Virus record (IMG/VR): IMGVR_UViG_3300043419_001215
Location: 1 to 30,307 of that record
DNA: 30,307 nt
Reading direction: 5' to 3' (one strand)
Origin: a virus
Shown here: one piece after another, positions 15,201 through 24,000 of the stretch
Numbering within the stretch: the stretch's first letter is position 1
How the letters are laid out: each line of letters opens with the position of its first letter
Notes under the pieces: model-generated
Seen by the model: the letters and a program-made list of their open reading frames with translations, nothing else
Told to the model about the DNA's origin: nothing
The model's database searches: none
Made by a program: the position numbers and the translations under genes

Positions 15201-16417
15201 ATGCCAACTTTCCACTTGACTGTGCCATCTGGGTTAAACGCCCATATATACTGCGGTCCAGCATCGTTAGTACCACAAGCATACATTACACCGTCAGCAT
15301 CACCAACAGAATAGTTAAACCATTGTCCATCATTACCTCCGCTGTCAACAACAGCAATCAAACCGCTGTTACTTTCGCCAAATGTAATAGTTGTGTTGGC
15401 CAATATGCCACCGTTGGCTTTGGTTAGTTCAGGTGCTAGTCCGCCACCACCTGTAGTAGCCGCATAAGTTATTTCACCACTGATTGGATCATAATATAAT
15501 GTAACATCATCGTATGCTTCTTCACGAATAGGTTTAATAAACAAACCTGATTCAGATGGAGATAAATCTTGGCCTGTAGCATTTAATGTAATACTGTTGT
15601 CAAGGGCAAGTGTGTATGCGGCTTTAGCACCAATAGCAATAGCATTTTCACCTTGACTGCCTTCAAAATCTTCATTGCCAAGGAAACCTGCCTGGTAACC
15701 AATGTAAACACCACCAGGAGCACTTCGATAACCCACATCATCGTTACCAATAGCAACCACACCGTCGGCACGAGTTGTATCGCCATTATTGCGTCCAATA
15801 GCAAAACCGCTGTTAGGAACACCGCCACTAGCAAAGTGAACTCTAATAGCCAATTGTTCGTCTAATACAAGTCTGTATGACTCTTCACCCGGATCACCGT
15901 CGTTGGTGACAACTCCTTCTAATCCGTTAACGCCACCGCCACCAATAGTTTCAATTTCACCAGCACGGATCTTAACACGAAATGGAATCTGCTCCCAGTC
16001 ACTGAAATTAAATGGAGAAAATGGATTTGCTACTGGATCTCCAGCATAGGCCCACATGTTGTTATTCTTAGCACCGTTGGCTGAAGAAAGATTCCAACCA
16101 CTACCTTGACTAACAATTTCAATACCGTCAATAAAGTCGTCATCGTCAAGTTCAGTAACTGCGTACTCTGCTTCAACGTAGCCTCCCCCGTTACTTGGAA
16201 TGTAATCTCCTTTTAGGATACTATAGTATGTATGATCAATAACAACGGGTACTTGTGTCCATGTTGTTGTTTGATCACCAACGTCTTCAATTTCTTCTGG
16301 AACATAGTTAACTGCTTGAGTAACACCAGGAATAACAACGCCAGTTGTACCTGCTTGTAAATTTACGCCGCCTAATGTTAGGTCAGCGCCCTGTATTGCG
16401 AATGGTTTAATTGTCAT
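12272..16417 (-). CDS. Fibre/adhesin with YadA-like collar and beta-propeller-like repeats (1381 aa)
   Basis: Residues about 195-280 carry head repeats of the trimeric autotransporter (YadA-like) type: GFAIGRNNGD, GVVAIGNDDVG, GGVYIGYQAG and NAIAIGAKAAY. A common phage-fibre phrase follows (SGLFIKPIREEAYDDVTLYY, DPISGEITYA, about 287-317). Two regions then show PQQ/SBBP-like beta-propeller blades. About 335-500 holds QYIWAFNPDGTVKWKVGID and DGNLLVVG. About 955-1190 holds SIYALGEFYNNTNEIALFKF, TGDTIWVKYVEDNTGDG, GTLVWQVAQNN and DGSLIWARYLDN. The typical cycle is 'D..GN.Y..G......D..V.K....G...W'. The middle (500-950) is beta-rich and unassigned. A start site TAAGGAATAA precedes the ATG, 13 bases after the 1450-aa gene. 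The role is most likely host-surface binding by a trimeric or propeller-tipped fibre. Confidence 0.75.
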   Translation of the reverse strand: MTIKPFAIQGADLTLGGVNLQAGTTGVVIPGVTQAVNYVPEEIEDVGDQTTTWTQVPVVIDHTYYSILKGDYIPSNGGGYVEAEYAVTELDDDDFIDGIEIVSQGSGWNLSSANGAKNNNMWAYAGDPVANPFSPFNFSDWEQIPFRVKIRAGEIETIGGGGVNGLEGVVTNDGDPGEESYRLVLDEQLAIRVHFASGGVPNSGFAIGRNNGDTTRADGVVAIGNDDVGYRSAPGGVYIGYQAGFLGNEDFEGSQGENAIAIGAKAAYTLALDNSITLNATGQDLSPSESGLFIKPIREEAYDDVTLYYDPISGEITYAATTGGGGLAPELTKANGGILANTTITFGESNSGLIAVVDSGGNDGQWFNYSVGDADGVMYACGTNDAGPQYIWAFNPDGTVKWKVGIDEIDGYEAVPRTLTIDGNLLVVGITYFTTGTEEREIAVLTLNLSDGTVNGSYTVSTNNIGSKRIRAFAVGPQNSHIIAGSLDGETIIDNNLTPNRETWGSKVNVLTVANSSLSSPIVPWNYNNFEVQNDPQNANAWYTPDNINYFSDLPVTTVTGTGGPQTYTETTDYAVGQLQFVVGNGGTTFQLRLDASWSNGIAQTHLLAQTGAYSLTIVSTGGTFLLNQTTAWSDIGGGIFEAGVTVSNGTIPVDYTYNVTSILINKSVLTVQLRYVPAGLTNGDFTGGMIDAWGVQQAGQGYGSGDVVKVRGSLMGGINTVTLSGTSWANSTDEFVYFSTEDYPGFSAVQTGWRVSGPGITDWATISDVQNTGGLWRFELPQGTTVQPGETYTIDNNGNDIVFSLYDYGGNYIVINSNPVGRVSNQVAATTRIVMSQGVDYRGTENTNLYSINTDYSVENLNISNSLGPWIVYVENTLTTINSLMNVGTTLTITIGSTTISTTITDEVNQIGGILYTVGDLSGFGTNSTTPDSIRVGLGTYTGTWNIRRGLNSQAFILTDGWSHTYGTGEWEQFSSVVYDNFDDSIYALGEFYNNTNEIALFKFNPSTGDTIWVKYVEDNTGDGNDAGTIAVDGTGNVYTSATNNDGNTIVTKLTSTGTLVWQVAQNNSDEWNNQPSMVLDTNGDIIVGGSFYNQNDPNNSHNLWSFMKLSKTDGSLIWARYLDNQEKYAMYDMEDYDIQPMSVQGDDIYYAGNAYDENDNYFVALSFKFNTSGAGLGTYGRWIWSEDPNAAWTDNTSNAVVTAATIPDVDQTTFTTAGSSISVTADVVGSVTPAGYVLGGEGKLVFVDGSELKSAGIARHSVDNGDNTTWLNASMNGKFIFYDNNPDQFNSTIKIPSNADVPLPIGFTVTVVIGDFNNCRIYVNNDGNSDVQFLVAGSNTFDQGNWQFNANNDNANVYTIMKVDPDSWMLTGPDVTMDI

Positions 16418-16430
16418 TTCTCATTATTCC

Positions 16431-19400
16431 TTAATCGTTTGTTAATTCAGTTGCTGTTACCATGACCCACATGTTTGTGCCAGTCATTGCCGCTGTTGGT
16501 TCCGCTAGTATTTGTACCACATCTCTAGGTTGTGCTCCTGGCTGAGCTACATAGTTTTCCACATAGTTCACTGTAAATGTTGCTAATGGAGCATCGCTAG
16601 TGTGTGTCACACCATATACCGAAGCAACTGCGGTTTTAATCCATATGCCACCATTGTCTATAAATCTGCGTTTAGTAGAAATTATCATTTCACACATTTG
16701 TACATCTTCATCATGGTCGCCGTCTATATTATTTGCTTGTATAACGGATACTTTAATAGTGGCCTTTATGCCGCCTATCCACCCGTCTAAACTAGTGTAT
16801 GCTACAGTAGGAGCAGAGCCTGCGTTGATGTACGTGTTTTGTGCGCTAGATAGTGCGTAACCGTTAGGCATACCTAATCTGCCATCTTGTGTAAACGCCC
16901 AAGTACTATTATCAGTATTAATTATTACATCACCGTGTTGACCAACTTTATTGCCTTGACCAGCATTAATGAATACATTACCGCCGTAGCCTTTATTAGC
17001 CTCAATACTTTCATTAGCACTACCTGCCGTAAGAGTAACATTACCACCGTTGACGTCATTTGAACTGCCAATGCTGTATTGAGCATCACCGGCTCGTAGT
17101 TCTAAGTAGCCGCCCTTCTTGCCTGCTTGTCCATTACCACCTCGAATATTAATGTAGCCACCTTCACCACCAACTGCACCAGTTGCTAAGTTGTCGCTAG
17201 TCTCGCCACCTTGACCGCCGTGGATTTCAATACCACTACCATAGCCACCATTGCCTGGAGTACTCCAAGTACCGTAACCACGCTGTCCACGGATCTCAAT
17301 ATTGTAACTGCCAGTATTGACGCTGTCGTATGGTTGTTGAGTGATAACAACGTTGTTGTTTCGGTTACCTAATGCCAATGTCCCAGTAGTTAGGGTGTTG
17401 CCGGTTGAATTTGGGGTAGTCAGTGTTGGTAATGAGATAGTGCCGTCATCATTTAATCTAAATGCGTAGTTACCGTTGACTAGTTCATTGTTGTCAGCAT
17501 TTGCTCTAATTACAGTTCCAATTAGGAAAGCACTTGAATCAAATTCTGGTGTAATTGTAGCAACAGTAACATTTGATGCGTTGTCTGAATCAGTTAGTTG
17601 AGCATCAACTACTGTGATATCGCTAGCATCGCTGAACAAGTTACCGCTAAAAGTTGCTGTGGTAAAATCCCAGTTACCTACTGTGAATGTATCTCCAGTA
17701 GCGGCAACTTGTACCAGTGCGGCTCTTGGACCTGTTCCTGGATCACCAAAGCCACCTGCTAGTGCTACGTAACCATTCTTGACTGCTATGTTACTGCCGC
17801 CACCTTGGTTAAAGAATAAGGGCCCGCCAAATGACCAAGTAGTGGTGTTGTCTATTAATCGTTGCCATTCTACTAGACCATCAAAACTGTACTTGGCCAC
17901 AACCCATATGTAGTCACTTTGATCAGCAGTTTGGGTTACACCAGATACGTATAGTTTGTTATCTGGACCAACTACAATGCTAGTACCAAACGTGTCACAA
18001 CCACCCACAACTCTACGACTCCACTGTTTAACACCACTGCTGTTAAATTTCACAATGCTCATCGCACTTTTTGTTCCAGGATTGAGATCAACTCGATATT
18101 GTCCAACAACGTAGATGTTACCAAAATCGTCAATGTCAGCATCTGCTCCTGAGCAGTCAAATCCTGCATCAAACTGTACAGCCTTTTGCCAGACTATGTC
18201 GCCAGCATTGTCATACTTGACAACTACCATGCGGTCATCTTGATCACCTGTAGCAGTAATACTGGCTACGTTGATAGTCATATCATCAACGCCAGTTGTA
18301 CCACCAAAATATTCACCTGCTAGAGTAATAATTGTCTCGCCCACAGTTCTATTACCCACTGTATCACCAATAATAGTAATTGCAGGGACACCGTCGGTTA
18401 CGATAAGATCAAATTCTACACCGTTACCAGTAACTTGACCATAGCCTGTACCGCCAGCATATTGAGTAGTCCAGTTAGGATTACTACTAGGAACTGCCAC
18501 TGCTGTAGCAACTGCATTAGTACTTCCGCCGCCCAGTTGATCCATATAACCAACAACTACTGTGCTACCATCCGCACCCACTGCCATACCATATGCTTCT
18601 TCGTCTCGTTGTCCGTTGAGTTTCTTAGTCCACTCAACAGCACCAGTTGTGGCATTAATTTTACTAGTTGTTATGTAGTCATGATTACTACCTGGATCGC
18701 TAGCAAAGCCAACTATAACAGGGTTACCATCCGCACCAACATCAACTACACCACTAGTGCTACTAATACCAAAGTCATATGTCTTGCTCCAAACTATAGT
18801 ACCGTCAACAAGGCTAAGTTTAACCAGCATTGATAAATTGGCTGCAGGATTTGGTCCAGTATCTGGACCGCTAAAGCCAGTTACATAGACTGAGTTGTCG
18901 CCTATTGCTAATCCCCAACCATTTGTATTAAAGTTGTCAGCAAATCTCATAGTCCAAATACGTGCGCCAGTGGACGTATACTTGCCTACTGAAGTGTAGA
19001 TATTGCCGCCTTCTGTACCATTATAAAATAGAGCGATGATATTACCATCAGCATCATATTCTACGCTAGTTACCAACATAGGTATGTCTGTTATTGGATT
19101 GGTTTGTTCAAAAGTCTGTACCCAGATATTTTGATCTACTGTATTACCACCACCGCCTAAAACTGAGTTTCCTGCAGAATCTGTAATATCTCCACCAGTA
19201 GGTAATTTTAGATTACCGTCTTTATCAAATTCCCAAGTTCTAGTAGTAGTGCCATCGTCAGTTCTTAACAATACCTTGCCAAGTTCACCGTCAGCAAGAA
19301 CAGCCGCAGTATAACCTGAGTTTGCTCCGCCACTGTTTAATGTTAAACGATCAGTTCTAGTAATAGAACCAGGAACAGTTAGATTGCCATCAGATCCAAA

Positions 19401-20783
19401 TAGCCAATCTTTAATAGTTCCGTTGTTGTCAGCACGAACTATAGCATCATTAGTAGCAAATAATATCGCATTTCCAGATTCTGTCGCATCACCGTCAAGA
19501 TATATACCTGAACTTGTTACGCCTACATCTGATGATACAACAACGCCAGTCTTAGACGTAATTGAGCCAGGAACAGTTAAGTTGCCATTTGCATCAAATG
19601 TCCAACGATTATTACTACCAACTTGCAAATTAATAGGACTATCTCTATAAATGTCTGCAGGGTACAAAGGTGGAGCCGTAAATCCTATACCTTCAATTGT
19701 TCCACCTGCTCCAACTTCTGTTACACTAATAGTAACACTGGCGCCAGGAATTCCTAAAAAGATTTCATCAAAATAGAATTCGTCACCTACAACATATCCT
19801 GTTCCTTTTGGATCAGGTGTAGCAGCCATCCATTGTGCTATAACTCCATCAGTGCTCAAAGAAAAACTTACACGAGCTAGGTCATCACTAGTTCCATTTG
19901 TAAGAGGGGTATTTAAGAATTCGAACGTTCTACCTTGTGGCAACTTTAATGTGCCAGCTGGTGTAAACTTCCAAAGAGGGTTGTCGCCAGCACTTATGAC
20001 AACATCACTTTCTTGTTTTATACTGTAATTAGGACTTAAAAAGTTATATTTGTCACCAGTTGCGCCACTAGGCAAATAGCTAATCGTTAAACTTAATTCG
20101 CTACCGTCAATTGATACGCTAGTGATTGATCCTAAATCTTGTGTGCCAATACGATTAATATTCCAGCCAACTAAATCTTGTCCTAAATCTAATAAACTTT
20201 GAGGAGCATTAAACCATATTCTAGTATTGCCTGTCACATCATCCCAATGTGGTATGTTTGGTATTTTGCTACCAACTTCAGGTATTATATTACTGTTGAT
20301 ATAAGAATTATATGGTAAATTTAAATCGCCATCACTACTTAATATTAGATTAAATTCTTGACCAAACTCGCTTTTACTAGTTAATCGGTCTGTACTAACA
20401 ACACTTGGTGTATTAGGAACTGGCTCTTCAGTTTGTAAACCTGCATCTGTAACCTTTTGTACCAATAATTTACCATTATCATTACTTAATTTTAGGTCAC
20501 CAATATATACGCTGTTATCAGCAATAAAAGCATCTCTCCAACGTTTTGCAGGACTACCCAAATCGTATGTGTTATCATCACTTGGAATAATGTGTCCAGC
20601 ATAAGCTGACAAATCAGTTTGTTGATCGTCAAAATATGGCAACGCTCTCCAAAGGGTTACGCCATCGCCTATTTTTAATTTTTTATTGGTTAAGTCATAC
20701 CCTGGTTCGCCCTGACCTAAAACAGGATTATTGTCATACCAGTTTTGATATGAATCCCTACGTAATTTTATTTGTGTTGCCAT
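16431..20783 (-). CDS. Fibre/adhesin with Mtd-type N-terminus, WxFxxDGNLxLP repeats and beta-propeller (1450 aa)
   Basis: Residues 1-52 match the N-terminal beta-prism domain of the Bordetella phage major tropism determinant (Mtd_N): IKLRRDSYQNWYDNNPVLGQ, GEPGYDLTNKKLKIGDG, LWRALPYF. From about 150 to 540 and again near 1110 and 1300, at least seven copies of a W-x-F-x-x-D-G-N-L-x-L-P repeat occur (for example RWTFDANGNLTVPGSI and DWLFGSDGNLTVPGSI). Residues about 550-1035 form a beta-propeller-like region (GTIVWSKTYDFG, GAVEWTKKLNGQ, DDFGNIYVVGQY, GLVEWQRLIDN). Residues about 1148-1304 are glycine-rich. The C-terminal ~130 residues form a compact unassigned domain. SD AAGGA overlaps the stop of the 91-aa gene upstream, 12 bases away. 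Mtd_N links receptor-binding proteins to the virion, so a receptor-binding fibre is likely. No reverse transcriptase or variable repeat is visible. Confidence 0.8.
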   Translation of the reverse strand: MATQIKLRRDSYQNWYDNNPVLGQGEPGYDLTNKKLKIGDGVTLWRALPYFDDQQTDLSAYAGHIIPSDDNTYDLGSPAKRWRDAFIADNSVYIGDLKLSNDNGKLLVQKVTDAGLQTEEPVPNTPSVVSTDRLTSKSEFGQEFNLILSSDGDLNLPYNSYINSNIIPEVGSKIPNIPHWDDVTGNTRIWFNAPQSLLDLGQDLVGWNINRIGTQDLGSITSVSIDGSELSLTISYLPSGATGDKYNFLSPNYSIKQESDVVISAGDNPLWKFTPAGTLKLPQGRTFEFLNTPLTNGTSDDLARVSFSLSTDGVIAQWMAATPDPKGTGYVVGDEFYFDEIFLGIPGASVTISVTEVGAGGTIEGIGFTAPPLYPADIYRDSPINLQVGSNNRWTFDANGNLTVPGSITSKTGVVVSSDVGVTSSGIYLDGDATESGNAILFATNDAIVRADNNGTIKDWLFGSDGNLTVPGSITRTDRLTLNSGGANSGYTAAVLADGELGKVLLRTDDGTTTRTWEFDKDGNLKLPTGGDITDSAGNSVLGGGGNTVDQNIWVQTFEQTNPITDIPMLVTSVEYDADGNIIALFYNGTEGGNIYTSVGKYTSTGARIWTMRFADNFNTNGWGLAIGDNSVYVTGFSGPDTGPNPAANLSMLVKLSLVDGTIVWSKTYDFGISSTSGVVDVGADGNPVIVGFASDPGSNHDYITTSKINATTGAVEWTKKLNGQRDEEAYGMAVGADGSTVVVGYMDQLGGGSTNAVATAVAVPSSNPNWTTQYAGGTGYGQVTGNGVEFDLIVTDGVPAITIIGDTVGNRTVGETIITLAGEYFGGTTGVDDMTINVASITATGDQDDRMVVVKYDNAGDIVWQKAVQFDAGFDCSGADADIDDFGNIYVVGQYRVDLNPGTKSAMSIVKFNSSGVKQWSRRVVGGCDTFGTSIVVGPDNKLYVSGVTQTADQSDYIWVVAKYSFDGLVEWQRLIDNTTTWSFGGPLFFNQGGGSNIAVKNGYVALAGGFGDPGTGPRAALVQVAATGDTFTVGNWDFTTATFSGNLFSDASDITVVDAQLTDSDNASNVTVATITPEFDSSAFLIGTVIRANADNNELVNGNYAFRLNDDGTISLPTLTTPNSTGNTLTTGTLALGNRNNNVVITQQPYDSVNTGSYNIEIRGQRGYGTWSTPGNGGYGSGIEIHGGQGGETSDNLATGAVGGEGGYINIRGGNGQAGKKGGYLELRAGDAQYSIGSSNDVNGGNVTLTAGSANESIEANKGYGGNVFINAGQGNKVGQHGDVIINTDNSTWAFTQDGRLGMPNGYALSSAQNTYINAGSAPTVAYTSLDGWIGGIKATIKVSVIQANNIDGDHDEDVQMCEMIISTKRRFIDNGGIWIKTAVASVYGVTHTSDAPLATFTVNYVENYVAQPGAQPRDVVQILAEPTAAMTGTNMWVMVTATELTND
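16870..17340 (-). repeat. Glycine-rich GGxIxIxGGxG protein repeats
   Basis: Within the 1450-aa protein (about residues 1148-1304) six or more short units alternate a beta strand and a glycine-rich turn: YNIEIRGQRGYGT, GIEIHGGQGGE, YINIRGGNGQAGKKGG, YLELRAGDAQ, NVTLTAGSAN, NVFINAGQGN, DVIINTDN. The regular strand/Gly-turn spacing suggests a coiled beta-helix or prism in the shaft. Confidence 0.75.
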
Positions 20784-20795
20784 TTTATAATGTCC

Positions 20796-21071
20796 TTAGA
20801 AGCTCGTAGATGCGTTGCCGCCATCTATATTTACCGTGAAATTTAGTTTATTACTTTGATCATCGTAGTTGACTGTAACTCCGCTATGTTCACCGTTAGT
20901 AACCATTGCAGCCGCATAATCCTGCGCAATTTCTATCAACTGACTAGTGGTCCCGCCAGTAAGCGTATATAACTCATTGAAGTTATCATTGATTTTGCCA
21001 AATGCTATGCGTAACGGATCACCGTTACCAGCATTAGGACTACTACCAACGTTAATAGTTTTTTTAGACAT
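20796..21071 (-). CDS. Mini fibre-module protein (91 aa): NxGxGDPLRxAFxKINxNFxxLY plus HSGVTVNYDD
   Basis: The whole protein consists of modules that elsewhere sit at the ends of large fibre proteins. Residues 5-36 are TINVGSSPNAGNGDPLRIAF followed by GKINDNFNELYTL. Residues about 62-84 are EHSGVTVNYDDQSNKLNFTV, a 'HxGxxVxYDDxxNxLxFTV' phrase that occurs in big T4-like structural proteins. A linking helix (LIEIAQDYAAAMVTN) joins them. An AGGAAG site precedes the ATG, and the gene lies 1 base after the 2793-aa gene and 12 before the 1450-aa gene, so all three share one mRNA. It may be a connector or chaperone-like adaptor between fibre parts, or a separate virion subunit. The sequence does not tell which. 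Confidence 0.7.
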   Translation of the reverse strand: MSKKTINVGSSPNAGNGDPLRIAFGKINDNFNELYTLTGGTTSQLIEIAQDYAAAMVTNGEHSGVTVNYDDQSNKLNFTVNIDGGNASTSF

Positions 21072-21072
21072 T

Positions 21073-24000
21073 TTATAATCTTCCTACGACAATTTCGATG
21101 ACGCCTTCGCCACCGTCAAAATTCTCAAGTGCTTTACCAATAATTGTTCCAATCTTTGGATCATTAGTTGGGCGAGCATATCCGCCACCTGCACTTACCA
21201 TCATATCACCTTTACGTATTTTACCACGTACTTTACATGGAACACGACCTTGTAGTGCAATAGCCGCTACAGTTCCGCCTTCAAGTTGACTGTTCATTAA
21301 ATATGCTGGATTAGAAGAAACAACACCTGCTACACGTCTTGTTTCGTCTTCAGCAACAGTCACTTCAAATTCACCGCCAAACTCTAAAACTGTTCCTGGT
21401 TCATATACGGCATCTGCTTGATAATTTTCTGCCAAGTCAGCATATTTTGCTTTGTTTGCAGTACCATCAAATGTTGTAGCAGATATAGTTCCGTTGACCA
21501 TACCAACTAAACCAGTACCAGATGGACTTGGAGAAACACCATATGTTGTACCATTAAAATATATACCGTCGGCGGAACTTGCTCTACCAATAAAACCAAC
21601 ACCACTAGTAATACCAGTGCCTGAAGTAAATGTTTGTGCATTAATACTTCCGTTGCTAGTTCTTCTAACAATAGAGTTACTAGTTACAGATGCGTCTGCT
21701 AAAACAGAAATTGTTCCAGCAACACTTCCAGTAAATGATATATCTGCTCCGCCGTTTCTAATAGCTATGTCACCAGCGCCAATACTAGTACCAGTTAGTC
21801 CATTTGGTAACTGACCACTTGTTTTAGCAAATGTAGCTGTACCGTTAAATGCCGCACCAGTGTTAATAGTTGTTGGAGCACTAGCAGAACCAAATGTACC
21901 TTCACCATAGAAGTTTACACCATAGAAACTATTTGCCCAAACTCTTCTAAAACGTAAACTAGCACTTTCACCAATATCTAATCTATCGTTTTCGGATGGA
22001 ACGATAATGCTAAACTGTGAGCCAGTTAGTGTTTGAGGAGTTAAAGTAATTTTTCCTCGCATAGTGCCACCGTTCTTTAACAGCGCACCATAAGAAGGAC
22101 TTCCATCTTTTCTAGCAACTAATCCTGATGAAGTACCGTCAGTAAACAAGCCACCCAATGTATCATCGTTAATCAACTGAGCAACTGACTCTTTAGTTAA
22201 ACCAACAATATCTTTTAAGTTTTGTGGTGTAAGTTCTGATACATATCCAGAACTTTGATCACTAGGATCGCCTGTAAATCTTCCTAATATTCGATAGTTA
22301 CTAATTTGTTGTAGTCTATCTAGTTGTACACCAGTTGTCTTATTACTAGATGTTCTTAGTTGGATAAAGCCGCTGGTTGTATTAAATTCACTTGCCCAGA
22401 ATGTAGAAATACCAAAATCACTAGCAACTGCATTTGATGCAGAACTTACAGTGTTTGCTCTATTCAATGAAAGTTTAGATTGTAAAATACCAGCGCCGTT
22501 TCTAACTTTGTCGTTATCAATTGCGCCTGATTTAATAGCAATAGTGATGTTATTAGCACTTCTAACAACAGTAATATCACTAGTTGAGCTAACACTTGCA
22601 TTGACCATTGAACCACCAGATCCAACTGGTACTTCGCCAGTAAACACTAAGAAATCACCACTTCCAGGAGTTCCAGTTATTGTTACGTCTGCAATATCTT
22701 TAACAAAGTTTTTATTGTTAAAATAATTCAATGTAACTAGATCTGTTGATGCACTAGGATCAGCACTTCCAGTAACTCTGTTGCCATTGAGGTTAATGTC
22801 TTTTTGTATTGCTACAATAACAGCGCCACCTGTTGCGCCTGATCCTGATTGTAACTGTACACTGAACGATGCTGGAGCAACAGGTGCACCACCAACATAA
22901 GTTTGTGTAATACTTGGAGCCGCAGTATAACCACATCCAGCATTTGTGATAACAATTTGACTAATCTTTTGTGTACTACCAGTACCTTCCATTAAAGCAA
23001 AACCAGTAGCTCTTACGCCGCCAGTAATTTGTGGAGTACTAAATGTAATAGTAGGAGCGGCAGAGTAACCAGTTCCACTTGACAATACGTTGATACTGGC
23101 TACACTTCCCCCAATAATAACTGTTGGAGCACTAGTGTATCCATAACCAGGAGTGTCAATGACTATTGATGCAACACCTCTTGGATTAGTTCCAGCTTCT
23201 AATACAGCTCTACCAGTAGCACCTGTACCACTTGTGGAGTAGAAAACAACTGCTGGTGGTGTAGTGTAATTTGCACCGTTAGCAGTGATTGTAACTGAAC
23301 TTACAAAATATCTAGTCGTAGTATCGTTTAATGTAAATCCAGACCAACCAGTTCTAACACCGCCTGTAGCAATAGATTGATCTACATATATTTTATTAGT
23401 AGCATCTAAAGATAAAGTTGGTGCTTTTAAATTGGTAATTTTGTTTGCATTTAAATCAATGCCGCCTCTGTTTACAAAAACACCGCCAGTGTCAGTAATA
23501 TCAGAAATCATTGAGAATGCTTGAACATTGTTTCTAACACCAGTAGTTGTAATAGGGTAGCTACCGTCATAAGTTATAACACCGCCTGCAAAGACATTAT
23601 CAACATATTTTCTGTTTACAATGCCAAATCCATCAGGACTAGTACTGTTAATAGTGTTTTCGATACTGTTAAATCCAATGTCTAAATCACCTTTCATGAC
23701 ACTTGTGCCATCTAAGGTCAACAAGCCCTTGTTTGGAGTCAATGTATTATCAACAGTAAATCTACCAGAGATAATATTGTTGATGTATGTCTTAATTGCT
23801 TTTTGTGTTGGTACAATGTTGTCACTGTTGTCGTCCATCTTCTGATCACCAGAGAATGCACGAACAGTTTCACCTGTTAAGAATGTCAATGAGCTAACAG
23901 CTGACAAACCAATCTTAGCGGCAATAGTAACACTACCATCGCCTTGGTTAACGTTAAAGTAACTACCAACTCTAAAGTTACCATCTTGGTCTGTAGATAC

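Noticed and set aside
15583-15834. A minus-strand 83-codon frame inside the 1381-aa gene, and one at 23886-24173 inside the 2793-aa gene
   Set aside because: They are out-of-frame readings of repetitive coding sequence with hydrophobic low-complexity products and no ribosome site.
16431-20783. A diversity-generating retroelement, suggested by the Mtd-type domain
   Set aside because: No reverse transcriptase, no Avd-like gene and no template/variable repeat pair was seen, and the C-terminus does not look like a C-type lectin.
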